From assembly GCF_013778455.1 (NCBI RefSeq), contig NZ_JACEHE010000011.1, forward strand, positions 186,001 to 250,000: a stretch of DNA of 64,000 bases. The letters run 5' to 3'. This document shows, piece after piece, positions 52,549-59,406 of the stretch (position 1 is its first letter; each line of letters opens with the position of its first letter). A program made the position numbers and the translations under genes. The notes beneath the pieces are model-generated. The model saw nothing but the letters and a program-made list of their open reading frames with translations, searched no databases and was not told the DNA's origin. This stretch comes from Streptomyces himalayensis subsp. himalayensis. Its GTDB lineage: Bacteria > Actinomycetota > Actinomycetes > Streptomycetales > Streptomycetaceae.

Positions 52549-52690
52549 ATGGATGCGCCGACGCGGGTCGCTGTGCCCAACGGTCAGGACCCGGACGCCG
52601 AGCGGAGCGGCGGAAAGAACGCCCTATTGCTTGCGGTTCTGGCGCTGATGGCGCTGGTCACCGGCGTCGCCGGTCTGCAGGTGCGGTCGC
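52549..52690 (+). pseudogene. Possible 5' fragment of a membrane-protein gene
   Basis: A + frame starts at an ATG (52549) and reads MDAPTRVAVPNGQDPDAE, then one strong membrane helix NALLLAVLALMALVTGVAGLQ (in part). After that it loses coding character where it runs antisense into the sbnA tail. It looks like the first 45 codons of a gene cut off by a rearrangement that placed the diaminopropionate operon here. Confidence 0.3.
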
Positions 52691-53703
52691 CGGGCAGGCG
52701 ACCGTGTCGACGCGGGATCGGCCGCCCAGGGGCCGTCCGCCAAGGCCTCGGAGCTGAACGCGTCCTCGCCGTAGAGATCCTGCAGCCAGTTGGTCTGGTA
52801 GATGGTGTCGAGGTAGCGCTCACCGAGGTCCGGGGCGATGGCCACGGCGGTGAGGTCACGCGTGTCATGCTCGGCCAGCCAGCGCATCGCGCCGCTGACC
52901 ACCGTGCCGGTGGAGCCGCCGAACAGGAATCCCCGTCTGGCCAGACGATGACAGGCGCGGATGGTCTCCGTCTCCTCGACGCGTATCACCTCGTCCACAT
53001 ACGACTCGTCGAGCAGCGGCGGACGCATGCTCATGCCGAGACCGGGAATCATCCGGCGGCCCGGGGCACCACCGAAGATCACCGAGCCGACGCTGTCCAC
53101 AGCGATGACGCGCACCGGGCGGTGCCACTGGCGGAAGTAGCGTGCGCAGCCCATCAGGGTTCCGGTGGTGCCGGCGCCGACGAACAGTACGTCCAGTTTG
53201 GGGAAGCGCTGGGCGATCTCCGGCGCCGTCTTGCGGTAGTGCGCCTTCCAGTTGCCCGGATTGGTGTACTGGCTGAGCCATACGTACCGGTCATCGGAGT
53301 CGCACAGTGCCCGGACGTAGTCGATCCGCGCGCCCAGGAAGCCGCCGTTGGCATCCAGGTCGGCGATCACGTGCACCTGGCTGCCCAATGCCTCCATCAG
53401 CAGTCTGGTCGACAGGTTGCAGCGGGAGTCCGTCACGCACAGGAACCGGTAGCCCTTGCTCGCCGCGATCATGCTCAGCGCCACGCCGAGGTTCCCGGAC
53501 GAGGACTCGACCAGGATCGACTCCGGCTTGAGGACGCCCTCCCGCTCGGCGGTCTCCACCATCTCTGTCGCGGCCTTCAGCTTGATCGAGCCGGCGAAGT
53601 TGAAGCCCTCACACTTCAGATAGAGCGACTGCCCGAAGATGGGCTCGAGGTCGACATAGAGCTGTGATTCGTTAAAGGCATGGGGAGCTGATATGACGGG
53701 CAC
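52624..53703 (-). CDS. sbnA: 2,3-diaminopropionate biosynthesis protein SbnA
   Basis: This 359-residue PLP enzyme of the cysteine-synthase fold has the Schiff-base lysine in FAGSIKLKAA (K41) and the SSSGNLGVAL loop. It closely follows the SbnA pattern, including TDSRCNLSTRLLMEALG (in part) and VGAGTTGTLMGCARYFR. SbnA joins O-phospho-L-serine and glutamate to N-(1-amino-1-carboxyethyl)-glutamate, which SbnB oxidises to L-Dap. Relatives have about 325-330 residues; the last 25 or so here (from RSPARRPHLQ) look like read-through into unrelated sequence. Last gene of the operon, 86 bp behind sbnB. Confidence 0.92.
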   Translation of the reverse strand: MPVISAPHAFNESQLYVDLEPIFGQSLYLKCEGFNFAGSIKLKAATEMVETAEREGVLKPESILVESSSGNLGVALSMIAASKGYRFLCVTDSRCNLSTRLLMEALGSQVHVIADLDANGGFLGARIDYVRALCDSDDRYVWLSQYTNPGNWKAHYRKTAPEIAQRFPKLDVLFVGAGTTGTLMGCARYFRQWHRPVRVIAVDSVGSVIFGGAPGRRMIPGLGMSMRPPLLDESYVDEVIRVEETETIRACHRLARRGFLFGGSTGTVVSGAMRWLAEHDTRDLTAVAIAPDLGERYLDTIYQTNWLQDLYGEDAFSSEALADGPWAADPASTRSPARRPHLQTGDAGDQRHQRQNRKQ

Positions 53704-53789
53704 GACGGCCTCCTCATCTGCAGCGTGTTACGTCGCTGAAGGCTCGGGCCGGGCTTCGGATGTCAGAGCTGAAAAGAGCTCGCGGCCGT

Positions 53790-54860
53790 TCATCCGTACC
53801 GGCGCAGTTCGTGGAAGAAGTCGTCGATGACGTGCAACTCTCCCGAACGGACCACCTCGTCGTAGACGTATTTGCCGACGGCGAGGTCGAGCACCCCCAG
53901 GCCGAAGGGCGAGAAAACCACCGGGCGGTCCGCCGGCACGTTCACCTGCCCGGCCATCACGTCGTCCAACGTGCCCTGCAGGAAGTCGCGGTTGCCCGTG
54001 AGCTGCTCCGCCAGATGCGGCGAGGTGTCGGCCTTCAGACAGTGCTCGATGTCGTCGACGATGTTGGTCGAGGCGAGGATGATCTCCGGCGCCAGGTCGC
54101 GCAGCGACACATGGAGAACCACAGGATTGTGCGCGAACCACGCGGGGTCGCTGACGTGCGGCTCACCGGCGACGGTGGCGAAGACCACCAGGTCGCTGAG
54201 GCGGATCAGCTCCTCGGCGCTGTCGTGCACGGTGATCCGGCCGGCGGTGCCCGACTGCTCGAGGTAGCAGCGGAAGCCTGCCGCGCTGTCGGCGGACAGG
54301 TCGTGCACGCCGATGTCGTCGAACGACCAGTTGCTGCCTGCGAGGAACGTGTGGATGTAGCGGGCGATCAGGCCCGCCCCGAGGAATCCGACGCGCATGG
54401 GCCGCGGCCGTTCCCGGCTGAGCCAGTCCGCGGCCAGCGCCGCCGACGCGGCGGTCCTGGTGGCGCTGATGATGGAGCTCTCCAGGCAGGCGAACGGATA
54501 GCCGGTGTCATGGTCGTTGAGGATCAGCACGGCCGAGGCCCTGGGAATGCCGGCCCGCACGTTCTCCGGGAAGCTGGAGATCCACTTCAGTCCGTCCACC
54601 CGCACGTCCCCGCCGATCGAGGCGGGCAGCGCGATGATCCGGGAGGACGGCCGGTCGGGGAACCGGAGGAAGTACGACGGCGGGTTCACCGAATCACCGG
54701 CGCCGTGCAGCCGGTAGGTGGCCTCGACCAACTCGACGATCTGCTTCTCGCGCCCCTGCAGCACCTGTTTGACCTGGGCTCCGGAGATCACCGCGAAGGG
54801 TCGTACGGTCTTCGGCTCGGACACTGCGGACTCCATTGCGGCGTAACGGGCGGTGGTCAT
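53790..54860 (-). CDS. sbnB: 2,3-diaminopropionate biosynthesis protein SbnB
   Basis: This 356-residue protein of the ornithine cyclodeaminase/mu-crystallin family has the NAD-binding loop VGFLGAGLIARYIHTFL and the SbnB-type segments NPPSYFLRFPD and FSPFGLGVLDLAVGKYV. SbnB oxidatively cleaves the SbnA product to L-2,3-diaminopropionate plus 2-oxoglutarate. Its ATG overlaps the dioxygenase stop by 4 bp. With SbnA it supplies L-Dap to the neighbouring NRPS. The 2-oxoglutarate it releases is also the dioxygenase co-substrate. Confidence 0.93.
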   Translation of the reverse strand: MTTARYAAMESAVSEPKTVRPFAVISGAQVKQVLQGREKQIVELVEATYRLHGAGDSVNPPSYFLRFPDRPSSRIIALPASIGGDVRVDGLKWISSFPENVRAGIPRASAVLILNDHDTGYPFACLESSIISATRTAASAALAADWLSRERPRPMRVGFLGAGLIARYIHTFLAGSNWSFDDIGVHDLSADSAAGFRCYLEQSGTAGRITVHDSAEELIRLSDLVVFATVAGEPHVSDPAWFAHNPVVLHVSLRDLAPEIILASTNIVDDIEHCLKADTSPHLAEQLTGNRDFLQGTLDDVMAGQVNVPADRPVVFSPFGLGVLDLAVGKYVYDEVVRSGELHVIDDFFHELRRYG

Positions 54861-55861
54861 CGTCCGGTCACCTCGACGGTCGGCGAGCAGTCGGACAGGC
54901 GCACCGGGTCGGCCATCGCGACGAGCACGTCGCGCGAGCCCTCGAAAGGCTCCCGGCTGTGCGCGGTGCGGATGTTGTCGACGAGCATCAGGTCGCCGGC
55001 CTGCCACGGCTCGCGTGCGGTGTTGGCCTCGTAGACCTCGTTGAGCAGCTGCACGACGTCCTCGCCGATCGGGTCGCCGCCTCCGAAGCGGGTGTTGAAC
55101 GGCAGACCCTCGGCGCCGTAGACCTCGATGAGGTACTCGCGGACCTCGGGGGCCAGCGTCCATTCGTTGAGGAACGCGACCTGGTTGAACCAGCAGCGGC
55201 GGCCGGTGACCGGGTGGCGCACCACGGCGCTGCGGCGCTGCCTCGTGCGCAGCGCACCGTCGGGCTGCCACTCGAACTCGATCGCGTTGGCGCGGCAGTA
55301 ACTCTCGACGGCGCTCCGCTCGTCGGTGCCGAACGCCTCGATGACGGACGACCCGATCTCGTCGTTGTAGCTGCGCGTGAGCAGCCAGCCCTCCCGCTCG
55401 AACCGCTCGGTCAGCTCGGTGGGCAGCGCCTCGAGTACGGTCGCCGCGTCGGCCACCCCGGTCGCCCCGCCCTGGGTGGGCGCAGTGAGACACGCGAACA
55501 TCATCAGGCCGGGGAACTCGAGCGTGTAGCTCAGTTCGTGGTGCATGCACATCGGCTGGTTCGGCGGCCACTGCGCCGAGGAGTACACGCCGTCGGCGTA
55601 GATCCGCCGGGGCGCGAAGGCCTCCCTCTCCGCCATCAGCCCGGTGCTCAGCCGCTCGAAGACGGCACGGACCTCCGCCACGTCGCGCAGACCGAGGCCG
55701 CGGACCAGGACCGCACCGTGCTCGGCGACGACGCCGCGCAGCGCGTCCCGGTGCCCGGCTGCCCAGCCCGGCGCGTCGCCGGTGGCCGCGGCCTGCAGCA
55801 TCGGAGGCCGGCCGGGGTGCAACTCGACGTCGAGCAGCGATTCCGGGGATATGGACGACAT
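54857..55861 (-). CDS. TauD/TfdA-family Fe(II)/2-oxoglutarate dioxygenase
   Basis: The 334-residue enzyme carries the iron triad: H107-x-E109 in CMHHELSY and a distal His in IRTAHSREPF, followed by the 2-oxoglutarate-binding Arg. The overall pattern (VRGLGL, NQPMCMHHE, LPFNTRFGGGD) resembles SyrP-like enzymes that hydroxylate amino acids tethered to NRPS carriers. In dapdiamide biosynthesis a related enzyme (DdaC) modifies a carrier-bound Dap derivative, so an acyl-carrier substrate is plausible here. It overlaps sbnB by 4 bp. AAAGGA ribosome site. Confidence 0.87.
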   Translation of the reverse strand: MSSISPESLLDVELHPGRPPMLQAAATGDAPGWAAGHRDALRGVVAEHGAVLVRGLGLRDVAEVRAVFERLSTGLMAEREAFAPRRIYADGVYSSAQWPPNQPMCMHHELSYTLEFPGLMMFACLTAPTQGGATGVADAATVLEALPTELTERFEREGWLLTRSYNDEIGSSVIEAFGTDERSAVESYCRANAIEFEWQPDGALRTRQRRSAVVRHPVTGRRCWFNQVAFLNEWTLAPEVREYLIEVYGAEGLPFNTRFGGGDPIGEDVVQLLNEVYEANTAREPWQAGDLMLVDNIRTAHSREPFEGSRDVLVAMADPVRLSDCSPTVEVTGR

Positions 55862-55874
55862 CGCGATTTCCTTT

Positions 55875-55937
55875 CGGTGTGCTCGGTGTGCTCGGTGCGC
55901 TCGGTGTGCTCGGTGCGCTCGGTGTGCTCGGTGTGCC
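55875..55937 (-). repeat. 9-bp tandem repeat (7 units) between NRPS and dioxygenase genes
   Basis: Seven units of CGGTGYGCY run without gaps, differing only by T/C at two positions. They fill nearly all of the 78-bp gap between the NRPS stop codon and the dioxygenase ribosome site. Copy number could change by slippage and so alter the distance between the two genes. Confidence 0.9.
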
Positions 55938-55939
55938 GC

Positions 55940-58900
55940 TCAGGAAGAAGGCAGCAGATCGGCGGTGCTCAGCACGGCCTGTGCCGCCTCGGTCGGACAG
56001 GTGCGCAGGAAGTAGTGGCCGCCCTGGGCGAGTTCGTGCAGGTCGACGCGCTCGGCCAGGAGCTGCCAGTCGCGGTACCGGTGCGCGTGTTCCGCGGTGA
56101 TCGGGTCGTCGGCGGCGACGACCACGGTGACCGGCGCGGACAGCTTCACCGGCGGGGGAGTGTCGAGGACGTCGGTGAAATAGCGGTGTGCGGACACGCA
56201 GTCGTGCCGATAGGCGGCACCCACATGCTCGGCGCGCTGTGTGTCCAGCTCATGGAGCTCGGTGTAGCCGCTGCCCGCGCTCAGCCTCGCCGCGATCTCC
56301 GCGTTGCTCTTCCCGGTCAACTCGGTGACGGCGTCGCGCCGACCGGTGGCCTCGCCGAGCAACTGCGCGCCGAGGAACACCCGTTGGACGTCCACCCCGC
56401 GCTCCTCCAACTGCCGGGCCGTCTCCACGGCGAAGGCGGTGCCCGAGGAGTGACCCCACAGCAGGACTCCGGTCAGGCCACGTTCGGTGATCTCGGCGAC
56501 GACCTGCTCGACCACGTCTGCCATCGACGCGAAGGGCTCGCTCACGGCGGCCACATCATGACCGGGCAGCTCCACGGCGTAGACCGCGATCCCACTGGCC
56601 CGCAGAGCCTTGGCCATCGGCTGGAAGTTCACCGCGTTTCCACCGGCGTACGGGAAGCACACCAGGGCTCCGGCCGGCGCGCCCTCCGGTTCCGACAGTG
56701 ACTGAAGGAGCCCGGAGCGCAGGTCGGACCTGCCGTCGACCAGCGCTGCCAGATCGGCGAGGACCGGGTGACGGGTCACGTCCTTGAGGGACACCGCGCG
56801 GTCCAGGGTGATCGCCAGTTTCACCGCCGACAGCGATGTGCCGCCCCGGTCGAAGAAGTGGTCCCGCCGCCCGATCTGGGCCTGCGGGATGCCGAGAACC
56901 TGCGCCCATGCGGCCGCCAGCCGCAGCTCAGTGGGCGTACTCGGTGCGTGGTGGTCTTCCCGGTCTTCCTCCACGACGCAGAGTTCGCCGGCGAGCGCCG
57001 CCAGCGCTCTCTTGTCGATCTTGCCGTTGGCGGTCAGCGGCAGGCTCTCCCGCCAGTGCAAGGCCGACGGCACCATGTACGCGGGCAGCGACTCGCCCAG
57101 CCGGTCCTGCAGGACGTCGACCGGCACTGACCCCGGGCCGGAGTAGAAGGCCACAAGGTGCTTGCTCTGGTCGGGCCGTTCGGCGACCACCACCGCACCG
57201 TCGCGGACACCGGGCACCTGCAGCAGGGTGTTCTCGATCTCGCCGATCTCGATCCTGAATCCACGGATCTTGACCTGGGTGTCCCGGCGTCCGAGGAACT
57301 CCAGCTTGCCCTCGGGAAGCCAGCGGCCGTGGTCGCCGCTCCGGTAGAGCCGGGCGCCGTCGCGGTGTGGGTCGGGCATGAACGCCTGCTTCGTGCGGTC
57401 CGGGTCGTTGACGTATCCGCGGCCGACACAGACGCCGGAGAAGACGATCTCGCCCGGGGCGCCGAGCGGGACCGGTGACAGATGCTCGTCGACGACGTAG
57501 ACGTGCACGTTGCTGACGGGGGGACCGAGCGGGACCCGTTCGCGGTCCGGCACCCGGTCCATGACCTCGTGGTTGGTGTCGTCGGAGGTCTCGGTCAGGC
57601 CGTACGCGTTGACCAGTTTGATCTCGGGTTCCGCCGCGAACCAGCGCTGCGTGAGCTCCTTCTTCAGCGCCTCACCGGTGACCGAAACGCACCGGAGGTC
57701 CGGCAGCTCGCGTGGCTGCTGCTCCAGATAGGTCAGCACGACTTCGAGGTACGACGGCACGACCTGGAGCACGGCGACCCGGCCGTCAATGATCTTGTCG
57801 ACGAACCGCTCGACGTCCAGGATCACGTCCTGCTCGACCAGCAGGGTCCGCCCACCCACGAGGAGGGCGGAAACCAGCTGCCACAGCGAGATGTCGAAGC
57901 ACTGCGGGGCGGTCTGGGCGACGACCTGCCCCTTGCTGATCTCCAGGTCGTCGATCTTGGCGTAGAGGTGGTTGAGCATGCCCGCGTGCTCGCACATGGC
58001 GCCCTTGGGTTCGCCGGTGGAGCCGGAGGTGAAGTAGATGTAGGCGAGCTGGTCCGGCGCGACGGCGACGCCGAGGTCACCGTCGGCGTGGTCCTCGTCG
58101 TAGGCCTCTCCGACGAAGAGCTTCCGGACGCCCGGCAGCGAGTCCAGGGCCGGGTCGAGCGAGGTGGTGCTGCCGGGTTCGGTCAGTACGAGCCCGCACT
58201 CGGCACGGGAGAGCATGGCCGCGATGCGGTCGGCCGGGAAATGCGGCTCGATGGGCAGGTACGTGCCTCCGGCCTTGAAGACCGCGAGGACGGCGGCCAT
58301 CCAGTCCAGGTTTCTCTCGGTCACCACCGCGACGACACCTTCGCGCCGCAGTCCTCGCGCCAACAGGGCCCGCCCCAGCCTGTTGGCGCGGGAGTTGAGC
58401 TCCTGGTAGGTCCACTGGTGGTCGCCGTGCACGGCTGCGACGGCCTCCGGGTGCTCTCTCACCCGCTGTTCGAACAGTTCGTGCGCCCGGGCGTCCGGCA
58501 GCTGCCGGCGCGGGCCGGCGAGCCCTTCGAGCTGGAACCGGAGTTCCTCGGCGGAGAGCAGGCTCTGCCGCCCGTGGTCGGCATCCGGATCCGCGGCGAT
58601 GAGGGCGAGTGCGGTGAGGTGATAGCCGGCGATCCTGGCGGCGCAGTCCCCGTCGAGCGCGTCGGTCCGGTACCGCAGCCGCAGCATGAGCGGGCCACTG
58701 TGGTGCGCGAATCCGGCCCACAGCAGGGTGTCTCCGGGGAGACCGCCGGCGCCGGTGCTACCGCCGGCTCCGGTGCTACCGGTGTCCTCGGTGACAGTGC
58801 CGCCGACTCCGGTCGCGTTCGGATCGAACACGGTCTCGATCGACGGTTCGGTCAGGCCCAGTTCCCGTCTGAGTTCGTCCACCGGAAAGTCCTTGTGCGA

Positions 58901-59269
58901 CAGCAGTTCCGACTCGGCCCGATGGGTGTCCAGCAGCAGCGCCCGCCACGAGTCGGGCTCGGTCGTCAGCCGGCAGGGCAGCGGCCGGCCGCCCTCCTCG
59001 GCGACGTAACCGGTCGTCACATCCGGCTCGCCGGACAGCGCGGCGAGCACCTTGGCGTGCGCGGCCAGCAGCAGGGAGCTGAGCGGCACGGCGAGGTCCT
59101 CGGCCAACCGGTGCAACGCTCCCGCGACCTCGTCCGGGATCGTGGCCTCGTACTCGCCGACGCCCGCCCTCGTCATCGGACCGAGCGTCCACCGCGGGAT
59201 CGTGGTGGATCCACCGGCCACGAGCACACCACGCCAGAACTCCCGGTTCGCCTCCACTGGCATTCCCAT
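55940..59269 (-). CDS. NRPS: partial condensation, adenylation, carrier, thioesterase
   Basis: This 1109-residue synthetase has the layout C*-A-T-TE. Residues 1-235 resemble only the C-terminal lobe of a condensation domain, with no HHxxxDG, so it cannot form a peptide bond in the usual way. The A domain spans about 255-760 (YFTSGSTGEPKG near 411, NAYGLTE near 554, NGKIDKRAL near 748). The carrier Ser is S812 in RGGTSLSA, and the type-I thioesterase has Ser S941 in GHSSG. By manual alignment to GrsA the pocket code is D-I-W-S-S-T-A-D-D; two acids deep in the pocket suit an amino side chain such as Dap. This resembles DdaD of dapdiamide synthesis. Start at 59269 follows GAGAGG. Confidence 0.88.
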   Translation of the reverse strand: MGMPVEANREFWRGVLVAGGSTTIPRWTLGPMTRAGVGEYEATIPDEVAGALHRLAEDLAVPLSSLLLAAHAKVLAALSGEPDVTTGYVAEEGGRPLPCRLTTEPDSWRALLLDTHRAESELLSHKDFPVDELRRELGLTEPSIETVFDPNATGVGGTVTEDTGSTGAGGSTGAGGLPGDTLLWAGFAHHSGPLMLRLRYRTDALDGDCAARIAGYHLTALALIAADPDADHGRQSLLSAEELRFQLEGLAGPRRQLPDARAHELFEQRVREHPEAVAAVHGDHQWTYQELNSRANRLGRALLARGLRREGVVAVVTERNLDWMAAVLAVFKAGGTYLPIEPHFPADRIAAMLSRAECGLVLTEPGSTTSLDPALDSLPGVRKLFVGEAYDEDHADGDLGVAVAPDQLAYIYFTSGSTGEPKGAMCEHAGMLNHLYAKIDDLEISKGQVVAQTAPQCFDISLWQLVSALLVGGRTLLVEQDVILDVERFVDKIIDGRVAVLQVVPSYLEVVLTYLEQQPRELPDLRCVSVTGEALKKELTQRWFAAEPEIKLVNAYGLTETSDDTNHEVMDRVPDRERVPLGPPVSNVHVYVVDEHLSPVPLGAPGEIVFSGVCVGRGYVNDPDRTKQAFMPDPHRDGARLYRSGDHGRWLPEGKLEFLGRRDTQVKIRGFRIEIGEIENTLLQVPGVRDGAVVVAERPDQSKHLVAFYSGPGSVPVDVLQDRLGESLPAYMVPSALHWRESLPLTANGKIDKRALAALAGELCVVEEDREDHHAPSTPTELRLAAAWAQVLGIPQAQIGRRDHFFDRGGTSLSAVKLAITLDRAVSLKDVTRHPVLADLAALVDGRSDLRSGLLQSLSEPEGAPAGALVCFPYAGGNAVNFQPMAKALRASGIAVYAVELPGHDVAAVSEPFASMADVVEQVVAEITERGLTGVLLWGHSSGTAFAVETARQLEERGVDVQRVFLGAQLLGEATGRRDAVTELTGKSNAEIAARLSAGSGYTELHELDTQRAEHVGAAYRHDCVSAHRYFTDVLDTPPPVKLSAPVTVVVAADDPITAEHAHRYRDWQLLAERVDLHELAQGGHYFLRTCPTEAAQAVLSTADLLPSS

Positions 59270-59406
59270 CGATCCGCGCCTCTCCACTCGCCCTGCCACC
59301 GTGTCTTTTCGCCGCCGGCCAAGGCGGCGTCTCTGTCGTCGTTGTCCTCTCGGCAGACCGCGGGCCGGCGTGTCCTGCCTGTTGACCCGCTGACCGAGGG
59401 GTCCTG

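Noticed and set aside
52549-52690. A complete small membrane protein gene
   Set aside because: After one helix the frame becomes Arg-rich and runs antisense through sbnA, so only a 5' fragment is credible.
50806-53667. Very long open frame on the + strand antisense to the LacI, deaminase and sbnA genes
   Set aside because: Its protein is Arg/His/Gly/Val-rich without recognisable motifs. It is the usual antisense shadow of high-GC codon bias.
55875-55937. CRISPR-like short repeats
   Set aside because: Units are 9 bp and contiguous, with no spacers and no cas genes, so it is a simple tandem repeat.
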